Assembly: GCA_934646965.1 (NCBI GenBank)
Contig: CAKUEZ010000050.1
Location: forward strand, 1 to 14,677
DNA: 14,677 nucleotides
DNA from: an uncultured Collinsella sp.
GTDB lineage: Bacteria > Actinomycetota > Coriobacteriia > Coriobacteriales > Coriobacteriaceae
Direction: 5' to 3'
In this document: one piece after another, positions 1-6,529 of the stretch
Layout: every line of letters begins with the position of its first letter
How positions within the stretch are numbered: position 1 is the first letter of the stretch
The notes under the pieces: model-generated
Database searches by the model: none
What the model was told of the DNA's origin: nothing
Seen by the model: only the letters and a program-made list of their open reading frames with translations
Program-made: the position numbers and the translations under genes

Positions 1-725
1 TTGCGCTTACGATGATCAAGAAGCGGGCGGGGGAGAAGATGACCCTTGCCGATGCGGCGCGCAGGATGTCACAGCTGCCTGTCGATGGCATGATCTTCAA
101 CTTGCGCCAGATGGTCGACGACTTCGACACCTTCGAGGCGCCGAAGGACCTTAAGACGGTGATTATCACGTCGATGGAGCATCCTACCTGCTCTACCGTT
201 AGTGACGACCAAGAGGGCGGCGCACGCATGGCGTGCGAGTACTTTTTGGACCACGGTCACAAGAACGTGTACTTCGTTTCTGGTAAGAAGGAGTCGCTGT
301 CGAGCCAATGCCGCATGAAAGGCTGGCGCGCGGCACTCGAAGCACGTGGCATTGAGCCGCCCGAGCCGCTGCAGGGCGATTGGAATGCGGATAGTGGCTA
401 TGCCGCGGGCCTTGTGCTTGCCGATAAACCCGATTGCACGGCGGTCCTCGCCGCTAACGACTGCATGGCAAACGGCGTGATGACGGCTCTACGTGACAAG
501 GGGCTCAGTGTGCCCGATGATGTGTCTGTGATCGGCTTCGACGATGAGCTCTACAAGACGATTCCCAACTCGATTTTGACGTCGGTGAAGTTCCGCCACC
601 GTGAGTTGGGCATCCGTGCGCTTAACGAGGTCGTCGCAGGCCTGGAAGCCCCGAGCTCCAGAAGCCGTACGCTCGTCTCGGGCGTGTTGGTCGAGCGTTC
701 CAGCGTAAAGGACCTGCGGGCGTAG
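1..725 (+). CDS. LacI-family transcriptional regulator, C-terminal part (5' end outside the window)
   Basis: The frame is open from base 3 and ends at TAG 723-725, leaving about 240 residues. An internal ATG at base 12 is not the true start: the residues before it align with the middle of the complete LacI-family protein at 4753-5757 (ITLTK in that protein against ALTMI here). About 95 N-terminal residues, including the DNA-binding helix-turn-helix, therefore lie upstream. What remains is the periplasmic-binding-protein-like effector domain, with the family signatures LPVDGMI, a D-Q-G region after CSTVSDD, the AANDCMANG segment and VPDDVSVIGFDDE. It is a clear paralogue of the second regulator, sharing blocks such as EHP.CSTV, HGHK.V, ARGIEPP, GDW and SGYAAG. 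By position beside lacG it probably senses a sugar or sugar phosphate of the lactose locus. The effector is not determinable from sequence. Confidence 0.93.
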   Translation, partial: ALTMIKKRAGEKMTLADAARRMSQLPVDGMIFNLRQMVDDFDTFEAPKDLKTVIITSMEHPTCSTVSDDQEGGARMACEYFLDHGHKNVYFVSGKKESLSSQCRMKGWRAALEARGIEPPEPLQGDWNADSGYAAGLVLADKPDCTAVLAANDCMANGVMTALRDKGLSVPDDVSVIGFDDELYKTIPNSILTSVKFRHRELGIRALNEVVAGLEAPSSRSRTLVSGVLVERSSVKDLRA

Positions 726-733
726 GTTTACTC

Positions 734-966
734 GGCCCGTTCATCTCGATCTGTAACAGGTAGGACTGAAAATCTCAGCTAGATGTTACAGATCGAGATT
801 GAACGGGCTGACTCGTGCGGTATGTCTCGATCTGTAACGGGTAGGGGCAGAAAACTCAGCTAGATGTTACAGATTGAGATTGAGAGGATTGGCCTGAGCG
901 TTTGTCTTGATCTGTAACAGTTAGGACCGAAAATCCCTGCTAGATGTTACGGATCGAGACAAACGC
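734..966. repeat. Three tandem copies of a long hairpin repeat
   Basis: Three units lie head to tail between the LacI stop and the lacG terminator. Each has 14-base arms of the type TCTCGATCTGTAAC and GTTACAGATCGAGA around a 27-base loop: arms 744-757/785-798, 825-838/866-879 and 905-918/946-959. The loops share TAGG near the left end and GCTAGAT at the right end. In unit 1 the outer flanks also pair (CCCGTTCA against TGAACGGG, with one bulged base). In unit 3 they pair with a different sequence (GCGTTTG, 898-904, against CAAACGC, 960-966), giving a 21-base-pair stem. The outer flanks of unit 2 do not pair. In unit 1 the loop can fold further through TAG/CTA and CTGA/TCAG. No arm is followed by a T-run, so these are not simple terminators. 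The call as a dispersed palindromic repeat is inference. Confidence 0.85.
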
Positions 967-989
967 CCCGCCGCCGGCCCGCCCAAAAC

Positions 990-1034
990 CAAAAGGCCGG
1001 GGGCGGCGCGTTGTGTGACGTGCCGCCCCCGGCT
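990..1034 (-). terminator. Intrinsic terminator of lacG (minus strand)
   Basis: Read on the minus strand, CCGGGGGCGGC (1032-1022) pairs with GCCGCCCCCGG (1007-997) around a 14-base loop, extended by one more G-C pair. The hairpin is followed by CCTTTTGGTTTTGG. It lies about 65 bases after the lacG stop and faces the right way to end the lacE-lacG transcript. Confidence 0.8.
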
Positions 1035-1096
1035 AGAGAAATGGGGAGCAGGTTATGTGGTGCGGGGCAACCCCGCGAGCTGCTGGTTGCGAGTCG

Positions 1097-2536
1097 CTAG
1101 TCCAGACGACGGGTCTCGGCCACGTGCTTGTACCAGTAGGCGCTTGCCTTGGGCGTGCGCTTCTGGGTCTCAAAGTCCACGTAGAAGAAGCCGTAGCGCT
1201 TGTTATAGCCGTTGGTCCAGGAGAACTGATCCTGCAGGCTCCACAGGAAGTAACCGCCCACGTTGACGCCGACCTCCATGGCCTTGAGCAGCCAGCGCAG
1301 GTGCTGCTCGATGTAGTCGATGCGCGGCTGGTCATCCACAAAGCCGTCCTTGTAGGGGTCCTTGTAGCCCATGCCGTTCTCGGTGATGAAGATCTGCTTG
1401 TAGTTGGGGTAGCGCTGCTTAATGTAGACGAGCAGATCGAACAGGCCCTCGGGATAGATAATCCAGTCCCAGTCGGTGGTGGGGATGCCGGGCTTGTTCA
1501 CGTGCTCGCCAATGCCCTTGACGCGCCAGCGGCCGGTGCCCTTCTCGCCCGTACCGTTGTGGTGCAGGTCGTTCTCGCCATCGTAGGCCTTGAGGAAACG
1601 GCACTGGTAGTTGTTAACGCCCAGGTAGTCGTTGTAGAGCGCGGCTTCGCGCATGATCTCGAGGTCCTCGTCCAGGATCTCGATGGTGCCGCCCGAGACG
1701 GCAGCCAGGCGGTTGGCGCACTCGAGCGTGTCGGGCGCGTAGTCGCCGCGGAAGGTGGCGTCGAGCAGGAACTGGTTCTGCAGCACGTGCTCGTTGTTGG
1801 CGGCCTTGATGTCGGCAGGGTCGTTCTCGTTGAGCGGGTACTTAAACTCCAGCGACTGGATGACGCCGATCTTGCCCTTAAAGCCGCCGTTGTGGAAGGC
1901 GAGCACTGCCTTGGCGTGGGCGAGCATCATGTTGTGCTCGCACTGGAAGGCTTCGGCCAGATGCGCCTTAACACCGCCGGGGAAGGTGCCCTCGATGTAG
2001 GTGTTGGAGGCGTCGGCCCAGATCTCGTTAAAGGTGAACCAGTAGGTCACCTGGTCGGCGTACTCCTTAAAGCAGAAGGTGGCAAAGTCCACAAAGGCGT
2101 CGATGGTCTCGCGGTTGAGGAAGTCGCCCTTCTCAAAGAGGGGGAGCGGCGTATCGAAGTGGTGCAGCGTGACGAACGGCTCGACGTGATGCTTGTGGCA
2201 CTCGGCGAAGAGGTCGTGGTAGAACTGCACGCCTTGCGCGTTGATCTCGCCGGTGCCGTTGGGGAAGATGCGGCTCCAGGCGATGGAGAGGCGGATGCCG
2301 TTGATGCCGAACTCCTCGCACAGCTCCAGATCGACGGGATACTGGTTGTAGAAGTCGGAAGCGGGATCGGGGGAGAAACGGCCCTGGGCCTCCAGGAAGT
2401 CGTCCCAGGCAACCTTGCCCTTACCGTGAGTGCGGGTCTCGCCCTCTACCTGGTAGGCAGCGGTGGCGCCGCCAAAGACAAAGCCCTCGGGAAACTGCGC
2501 AGGCGGGTTGGTGACGCTGGCGGGGTTAACGGACAT
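1097..2536 (-). CDS. lacG: 6-phospho-beta-galactosidase (glycoside hydrolase family 1)
   Basis: Cytoplasmic enzyme that cleaves lactose-6-phosphate to glucose and galactose-6-phosphate. The 479-residue protein matches remembered staphylococcal/lactococcal LacG along its length, including FGGATAAYQVEGET, TLHHFDTP, TDWDWIIYPEGL and the C-terminal YWYKHVAET. The acid/base glutamate is in TFNE (about E171) and the nucleophile in ITENG (about E386). The phosphate-binding trio of LacG is present as S439, K446 and Y448 in the segment FSWTNGYNKRYG, which supports a 6-phospho substrate rather than a plain glucosidase. I chose the ATG at 2536: it has GGA about 9 bases upstream and gives an N-terminus like known LacG. 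A TTG at 2554 in the same frame would add six residues but has no ribosome site. The gene follows lacE on the same strand, 87 bases downstream, and ends in a strong terminator. Confidence 0.96.
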   Translation of the reverse strand: MSVNPASVTNPPAQFPEGFVFGGATAAYQVEGETRTHGKGKVAWDDFLEAQGRFSPDPASDFYNQYPVDLELCEEFGINGIRLSIAWSRIFPNGTGEINAQGVQFYHDLFAECHKHHVEPFVTLHHFDTPLPLFEKGDFLNRETIDAFVDFATFCFKEYADQVTYWFTFNEIWADASNTYIEGTFPGGVKAHLAEAFQCEHNMMLAHAKAVLAFHNGGFKGKIGVIQSLEFKYPLNENDPADIKAANNEHVLQNQFLLDATFRGDYAPDTLECANRLAAVSGGTIEILDEDLEIMREAALYNDYLGVNNYQCRFLKAYDGENDLHHNGTGEKGTGRWRVKGIGEHVNKPGIPTTDWDWIIYPEGLFDLLVYIKQRYPNYKQIFITENGMGYKDPYKDGFVDDQPRIDYIEQHLRWLLKAMEVGVNVGGYFLWSLQDQFSWTNGYNKRYGFFYVDFETQKRTPKASAYWYKHVAETRRLD

Positions 2537-2580
2537 GATGAAGGATCCAATCAATTGAATAACGGAAATGAGGAATAGGA

Positions 2581-2614
2581 AGGGCCAACCGGCTGAGGAT
2601 GCTCGGCTGGCCCT
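2581..2614 (-). other. Intercistronic hairpin between lacE and lacG
   Basis: On the minus strand AGGGCCAGCCG pairs with CGGTTGGCCCT, an 11-base-pair stem with one G-U pair around a 12-base loop, starting 9 bases after the lacE stop. The following bases (TCCTATTCC) are pyrimidine-rich but lack a good U-tract, so full termination seems unlikely. It may cause partial termination or protect the lacE 3' end, setting different levels of lacE and lacG. This role is inferred. Confidence 0.6.
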
Positions 2615-2623
2615 AAGCGTTAC

Positions 2624-4396
2624 TTACTTCGAAAGTTGCTCACTTACGAAGGCGAGAGACTTGTCGCCGTTCTGGGAGAGCTCGATGTACTGCTTGCCGC
2701 GGCAGGCGACGCACTTGTTGCCCACGCGCTCGCAGTCCTTCTGCAGGTCGGCCAGGTAGCTCGCGGCCTGCGGGGCCAGGACGACCAGGTCAAAGTCGGG
2801 GAGCATATCCACGTGGTTGCCATAGGCGTCGGCAGCGGTCTCCAGGTCGATACCGCGCTCCTTGGCGGCCTTGGCCAGTGCGTTGGCCAGCAGGCCCGAG
2901 GTGCCGCCACCCTGGCAGAGCACGAGCACGCGCTTGCCGTTGAGGTCGCTGGTGGCCGTGGCCTCGGCGGCGGGGGCTGCAGCGGGAGCGGCATCGGTCT
3001 TTACGGCCTCGGCGGCAGCGCCGTCTGCAACGCTCTTGGCATCGGTCTTGCCCTGGAAGGCATCGTTGAGCTTGGCAGCCTTCTCGGCGTTCTTGGCGGC
3101 GAGCTCCTCCTGGGAAATCTCGGCCTCCTCGGCGCACTTCTGGGCGTCATAGGCACGGAAGAACGGGTAGTACAGAAGGAAGTCGACGACCAGGATGATG
3201 GCGAGCATCACAAAGGCGAGCGGCTGGAAGCCCAGACCCATGATGGTGCCGATGGGGCCGGGGACGGTCCAAGGCAGGGTGTACATAAAGCCGTTCATGC
3301 CCAGGAAGTCGATAAAGACCTTGAGGATCCAGACGTTGGCGATCGGGGCAAAGACAAACGGGACAAAGAAGACGGGGTTGAGCACGATGGGTGCGGCGAA
3401 CAGCAGCGGCTCGTTGACAGCAAAGCACACCGGGACGATGGAGGCCTTACCGACGGCGCGCATCTCCTGGGACTTGGCCAGGAAGCAGAACATAAAGACC
3501 AGGACGAGCGTGGCGCCGGTGCCGCCCATGCAGACGACGAAGTACTGGGCGCCCTGCGTCAGGACGGCAGAAGCGTGCTGACCGGCCTGGTAAGCAGCCA
3601 GGTTGTCGGTCATGTTGGCAACGAGGGCGGCGGCGATGGCAGGCTCGACGATCGAGGGGCCGTGGACACCGACGAACCAGAAGAGGCTCATGGCGCCGTA
3701 GATCACGGCGAGGCCGATGTAGCCGTCGGCGGCGGTGAACAGGGGCTGGAACACCTGGATGACGCCCTGGGCAAAGCAGAAGCCAAAGGCAGAGCGGAAG
3801 ACGATGTCAAAGACCCAAAAGACGGTGATGCAGACGGAGAAGGGGATGATGTCCTTAAAGGTCTGCGAGATGTTGGGCGGAACCTGCTCGGGCATCTTGA
3901 CGGTGATGTTGCGCTTAATGAAGAACTTGTAGATGATGCCGGTCACAAACGCAGCGATGAAGGCGGTCAACAGGCCCTTGGAACCCAGGTAGGTGGTGTT
4001 GAAGCCGCTGGCGGCGTCCGTGGAGATCGTGTCGCTCGAGAGCAGCAGGAAGCCGATGATGGCCGCGCACATGCAGGAGATAAAGTTGATCTGGTTGTTC
4101 TTGGGCAGATCACGGTTCTGAGCGTCGGCGAAGTGCTTGGCGGTGGTGGCGGCGCAGGCGATGGCCAGGATGCCCATGGAGTAGTTGTAGCACTTCCACA
4201 GGGCGTTGTTGATGTCGTCGGGCCAATAGAAACCCCAGATGTTGGGGACCGAGGCCACCAGGCAGAAGATGGACGAGAAGATGATGATGGGGATGACGGA
4301 GATAAAGCCGTCGCGGATCGCCTTGAGGTACTTGTTGCGGGCGATCGCGTTGAAAAGGGGCTGGCCCTTTTCGATGGTGGCGATGAGTTGCTCCAT
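2624..4396 (-). CDS. lacE: Lactose-specific PTS transporter, EIICB component
   Basis: Membrane permease that takes up lactose and phosphorylates it to lactose-6-phosphate. The 590-residue protein has an EIIC domain at about residues 1-430 and an EIIB domain at about 486-590. Family signatures include RDGFISVIPIIIFSSIF near the N-terminus, QINFISCMCAAIIGF, KMPEQVPPNISQTFKDIIPF, GVHGPSIVEP (H at about 245), GGTGATLVLVF and NEPLLFAAPIVLNP. EIIB carries the phospho-cysteine in VLVLCQGGGTSGLLANAL (about C494). The two domains are joined by a charged then alanine-rich linker, slightly longer than in staphylococcal LacE (about 570 residues as I recall). The ATG at 4396 is preceded by AGGAG six bases away. 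EIIA is encoded separately as lacF on the opposite strand. Transcription probably starts in the divergent operator region upstream. Confidence 0.97.
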   Translation of the reverse strand: MEQLIATIEKGQPLFNAIARNKYLKAIRDGFISVIPIIIFSSIFCLVASVPNIWGFYWPDDINNALWKCYNYSMGILAIACAATTAKHFADAQNRDLPKNNQINFISCMCAAIIGFLLLSSDTISTDAASGFNTTYLGSKGLLTAFIAAFVTGIIYKFFIKRNITVKMPEQVPPNISQTFKDIIPFSVCITVFWVFDIVFRSAFGFCFAQGVIQVFQPLFTAADGYIGLAVIYGAMSLFWFVGVHGPSIVEPAIAAALVANMTDNLAAYQAGQHASAVLTQGAQYFVVCMGGTGATLVLVFMFCFLAKSQEMRAVGKASIVPVCFAVNEPLLFAAPIVLNPVFFVPFVFAPIANVWILKVFIDFLGMNGFMYTLPWTVPGPIGTIMGLGFQPLAFVMLAIILVVDFLLYYPFFRAYDAQKCAEEAEISQEELAAKNAEKAAKLNDAFQGKTDAKSVADGAAAEAVKTDAAPAAAPAAEATATSDLNGKRVLVLCQGGGTSGLLANALAKAAKERGIDLETAADAYGNHVDMLPDFDLVVLAPQAASYLADLQKDCERVGNKCVACRGKQYIELSQNGDKSLAFVSEQLSK

Positions 4397-4428
4397 GCAA
4401 AGCTCCTAAGAGTCGGTGGGCTAGCAAC

Positions 4429-4440
4429 GATGGTAACGTT
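4429..4440 (+). promoter_or_regulatory. Half-site resembling the lac operators, near lacE
   Basis: GATGGTAACGTT matches 10 of 12 bases of the left half of the two stronger operators (AATGGCAACGTT). It overlaps the proposed -10 box of lacE, so a regulator here would block the polymerase. The right half does not match well. Confidence 0.4.
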
Positions 4441-4457
4441 TGGACCTTGTTTGCCAA
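4430..4457 (-). promoter_or_regulatory. Candidate promoter of lacE-lacG
   Basis: On the minus strand TTGGCA (4457-4452) and TACCAT (4435-4430) are separated by 16 bases and lie about 35-60 bases before the lacE ATG. The -35 matches consensus at 5 of 6 positions and the -10 at 4 of 6. It is overlapped on both sides by operator-like sequences, as expected for a repressed sugar operon. No start site is proven. Confidence 0.4.
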
Positions 4458-4478
4458 AATGTTGACGTTGCCATTTTG
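4455..4478. promoter_or_regulatory. LacI-type operator, lacE-proximal
   Basis: A 24-base imperfect palindrome: CAAAATG and CATTTTG frame a central ACGT (centre at 4466.5). On the minus strand it contains AATGGCAACGTCAACATTT. It overlaps the proposed lacE -35 box. An almost identical sequence occurs 120 bases away in the opposite orientation. A palindrome with a central CG is typical of LacI-family sites, and two LacI-family genes lie in the window. The likely binder is the adjacent regulator, by inference. Confidence 0.65.
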
Positions 4479-4574
4479 TGACACAAAAAAAGACGCGAAC
4501 CGGTGGCCCCTGTGCCTGTGGACCGTCGATTCCTTGCGCGTAAACGTTTGAGCCGCCCGGTGGCTCTGTGTTTG

Positions 4575-4598
4575 CACAATGGCAACGTTAACATTTGG
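4575..4598. promoter_or_regulatory. LacI-type operator, regulator-proximal
   Basis: On the plus strand this contains AATGGCAACGTTAACATTT, matching the reverse complement of the 4455-4478 site at 21 of 24 positions. Its centre is at 4586.5, exactly 120 bases from the other centre. A further AAACGTTT palindrome lies between them at 4542-4549. The rest of the divergent gap (4599-4752) holds a possible -10 box TATACT at 4682-4687 for the regulator gene, without a clear -35. Confidence 0.65.
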
Positions 4599-4752
4599 GC
4601 GACAAAAACCGTTCGGGGACGCAGGATTGTCGGTGAACGGTAGGTTTTGGGTGGTGAGCGTATGGCGGGGGAGGCGTTGGATATACTTGGAGGCGTTCAT
4701 TTTGTCTGTTGGGATGCCCGCGATGGCATCGTTGACATAGAAAGATCGACCT

Positions 4753-5757
4753 ATGGCCGCTGTTAAAAAATCGGTATCCGTTAAGGACGTGGCACGTCTT
4801 GCGGGCGTCTCGGAGCAGACGGTCTCGCGCACTGTGCACGATTCGCCCAGCGTACGTCCCGAGACCAAGGAGCGCGTGCGCGCCGCCATGCGCGAGCTCG
4901 GATATCGACCCAACTTTGCCGGCCGGTCGCTGCGCCGCGGCAAGTTCAAGACCGTCGGCGTCGCCATGTTCAATATCACCGGCACCGGAAACCTCGACCG
5001 CATGGAGGGCTTTGCCGCTGCGGCTGACAAGCACGGCTATGCCATCACCCTTACTAAAGTAGATGGACATCCCTATACCCTCGAGAGCGCGTCGTCGCGC
5101 ATGAGCGCGCTTCCGGTGGACGGTATGGTTGTGATCATGAACCGTATGCCGGCAGACTTTGGCACCTTTGAGCCGCTGCCCGGCATGCAGACGGTGCTCG
5201 TTACCATGCTGGAGCATCCGCTGTGCTCGACGGTCGATAATGACCAGTTCGATTGCTCGCGCCAGGTGGTCGAGTACCTGTTGGAGCAAGGGCACAAGAC
5301 GGTGCACTTTATCTCGTGCCCCGAGCGCTCGCTTTCGGGCATGCAGCGCGAGGAGGGCTGGCGCGAGACGTTGCGCGCGCATGGCATTGAGCCGCCACGG
5401 CTTATCCGCGGCGATTGGACGGCGCAGAGCGGATACGCCGCTGGCCAGGCATTGGCGGACGATCCGAGCTGCACGGCTATCTATGCTTCGAACGATGCTA
5501 TGGCCTATGGCTGCATTCGCGGGCTCGAGTCGCGCGGAAAGCGCGTGCCCGAGGACGTGAGCGTGGTGGGCGTTGACGATAGCCTGGGCGATATCGTGCC
5601 CGATCGTCGCCTAACTACGGTGCGCTTTAATAACAAGCGCGTTGGCATGTGGGCGGTCGACAAGATTGCCGGCGCCGAAGACGTCGCACCGGGCGTGGAG
5701 CACATGCTGATCCCCGGTGTGCTCGTCGAGGGCGATACGGTACGCAGCCTGCGCTAG
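4753..5757 (+). CDS. LacI-family transcriptional regulator, probable lactose-locus repressor
   Basis: Complete 334-residue LacI-type protein. The N-terminal helix-turn-helix is at about residues 8-27 (SVKDVARLAGVSEQTVSRTV), followed by the hinge helix region with RPNFAGRSLRRG, where LacI proteins contact the operator minor groove. The effector domain follows, with LPVDGMV, the conserved ASNDAMAYG, and VPEDVSVVGVDDS near the end. The ATG at 4753 gives the normal family length, but the ribosome site is weak (AGAAAG about 10 bases upstream). The gene is divergent from lacE across a 356-bp region with two matched operators, so autoregulation and control of lacE-lacG are likely. It is a paralogue of the truncated regulator at the left edge. 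Classical lac operons of this pathway use a DeoR-type LacR instead, so a LacI-type controller is a departure. The effector is unknown. Confidence 0.95.
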   Translation: MAAVKKSVSVKDVARLAGVSEQTVSRTVHDSPSVRPETKERVRAAMRELGYRPNFAGRSLRRGKFKTVGVAMFNITGTGNLDRMEGFAAAADKHGYAITLTKVDGHPYTLESASSRMSALPVDGMVVIMNRMPADFGTFEPLPGMQTVLVTMLEHPLCSTVDNDQFDCSRQVVEYLLEQGHKTVHFISCPERSLSGMQREEGWRETLRAHGIEPPRLIRGDWTAQSGYAAGQALADDPSCTAIYASNDAMAYGCIRGLESRGKRVPEDVSVVGVDDSLGDIVPDRRLTTVRFNNKRVGMWAVDKIAGAEDVAPGVEHMLIPGVLVEGDTVRSLR

Positions 5758-5787
5758 GGTGCGGACCTGTTTGGTTGTCGATTTATG

Positions 5788-5898
5788 TGTTCGATATTGT
5801 TCAGAATAGTTTAAAAACCGTTCACGGGTGAAAATCGACCGTTCATAGCTTCAAATTGCGTTTTGGATTGTTCTTTTTTGTTTGAATGTTAATGTTTC
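5788..5898 (+). promoter_or_regulatory. Repeated TGTTC motifs upstream of lacF (DeoR-like sites)
   Basis: TGTTCG at 5788-5793 and TGTTCA at 5798-5803 are spaced 10 bases apart. CGTTCA follows at 5819 and 5840, each 21 bases further on. TGTTCT at 5869 and TGTTTG at 5879 are again 10 bases apart. Direct repeats at helical spacing are typical of DeoR-family operators. The 14-mer ACCGTTCACGGGTG (5817-5830) and the 13-mer TTGTTCTTTTTTG (5868-5880) recur as exact reverse complements upstream of lacA. Downstream, ATGCCCGGAC (5921-5930) is also shared with the lacA leader. No core promoter was assigned with confidence. Confidence 0.55.
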
Positions 5899-5970
5899 TG
5901 GCATACACAACGCAGCGCGTATGCCCGGACGCGATGCTCTCCATTGGTTCATATGTGAAAGGAACGCAAT

Positions 5971-6309
5971 ATGGCAACCAAAGAAGAAATCTCGATGGTT
6001 GGATTCGAGATCGTCGCATACGCGGGTGACGCCCAGACCGACCTGCTCGCTGCACTCGATGCTGCCCGTGAGGGTGACTTTGAGAAGGCCGAGCAGCTGC
6101 ACAAGGATGCCAGCGACGCGCTCATCGGTGCTCACGACACGCAGACCAAGCTGCTTTCGCAGGAGGCCGGCGGCGGCGAGATGGAGATGACCTTCATCAT
6201 GGCTCACGCTCAGGACACCCTTATGACCACCATGATCCTGGAGAAGCAGACCCGCTTTACCATCGATGCCTACAAGCGCATCGCCGATCTCGAGGCCAAG
6301 CTCGCCTAA
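5971..6309 (+). CDS. lacF: Lactose-specific PTS EIIA component
   Basis: Soluble 112-residue phosphocarrier that takes phosphate from HPr and passes it to the EIIB domain of LacE. The length is close to that of known LacF. The phosphorylated histidine is H79 in the segment MAHAQDTLMTT, with the nearby D82 corresponding to the metal-binding aspartate of the trimeric family. The N-terminus (MATKEEISMVGFEIVAYAGDA) and the helical ALDAAREGDFEKAEQL region are typical of the lactose/cellobiose IIA family. AAAGGAA lies 7 bases before the ATG. The gene stands alone between a motif-rich promoter region and a good terminator. Its partner lacE is on the other strand 1.6 kb away, so the two halves of one transporter are transcribed separately. 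A cellobiose-type IIA is the alternative, but the neighbours favour lactose. Confidence 0.95.
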   Translation: MATKEEISMVGFEIVAYAGDAQTDLLAALDAAREGDFEKAEQLHKDASDALIGAHDTQTKLLSQEAGGGEMEMTFIMAHAQDTLMTTMILEKQTRFTIDAYKRIADLEAKLA

Positions 6310-6336
6310 CGAACTCTCACAACCAAGTCCCCTTCC

Positions 6337-6372
6337 AAAAGCCCTGTCGCAACCCCGCGGCAGGGCTTTTCT
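6337..6372 (+). terminator. Intrinsic terminator after lacF
   Basis: AAAAGCCCTG (6337-6346) and CAGGGCTTTT (6361-6370) form a perfect 10-base-pair stem, with further CG pairs possible in the 14-base loop. The right arm ends in TTTT followed by CTGT. It lies 28 bases after the lacF stop and indicates a single-gene lacF transcript. Confidence 0.85.
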
Positions 6373-6383
6373 GTCCCTCAGCC

Positions 6384-6454
6384 TAAGTTGCGGTGAAATA
6401 GGGACTGAATGGGCCTTCTAACAGCAAAAACAGTCCCTATTTCACCGCAACTTA
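6384..6454. repeat. Perfect 24-bp-arm hairpin between lacF and the membrane protein gene
   Basis: The arms 6384-6407 and 6431-6454 are exact reverse complements over 24 bases (left arm begins TAAGTTGCGGTGAAATAGGG) around a 23-base loop. No T-run follows either arm, and a separate terminator already sits just upstream. Perfect long arms with an unrelated loop suggest a dispersed palindromic repeat or small non-autonomous element. Its layout matches the hairpins at 734-966 and 10868-10931, though the sequences differ. Confidence 0.85.
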
Positions 6455-6464
6455 TTCGGCGCTG

Positions 6465-6491
6465 TTGGATATTTTGCTTCGTGGGTATACT
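6465..6491 (+). promoter_or_regulatory. Candidate promoter of the membrane protein gene
   Basis: TTGGAT (6465-6470) and TATACT (6486-6491) lie 15 bases apart, a short spacer. The -10 box matches consensus at 5 of 6 positions and would start RNA about 30 bases before the ATG at 6530. It sits directly after the perfect hairpin. Confidence 0.35.
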
Positions 6492-6529
6492 TCCATCCGC
6501 AATACAGGCCGGAATGAGGAGGTATCCAA

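Noticed and set aside
734..966. Possible CRISPR array from three regular repeats
   Set aside because: The units are palindromic with conserved loops, their intervals are not unique spacers, and no cas genes are present.
1062..1076. GCGGGG-CAA-CCCCGC mini hairpin after lacG
   Set aside because: The stem is short and no U-tract follows. The stronger hairpin at 997-1032 explains termination.
1055..2578. 507-codon open frame on the plus strand, opposite lacG
   Set aside because: It is antisense to a clearly recognised enzyme. Its translation is a low-complexity Val/Leu/Gly/Asp-rich string, as expected from GC-rich codons read backwards.
2636..4465. 609-codon open frame on the plus strand, opposite lacE
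   Set aside because: The translation is Gly/Asp/Glu/Val-rich with no membrane or domain pattern. It mirrors the third-position GC bias of lacE.
4732..4737. TTGACA as a -35 box for the regulator gene
   Set aside because: A matching -10 box would fall inside the coding region, and the sequence there is GC-rich with no match.
4110..5030. 306-codon minus-strand frame spanning the divergent promoter region
   Set aside because: It overlaps lacE in another frame, the operators and the regulator gene. Its composition is Arg/His/Pro-rich without domains.
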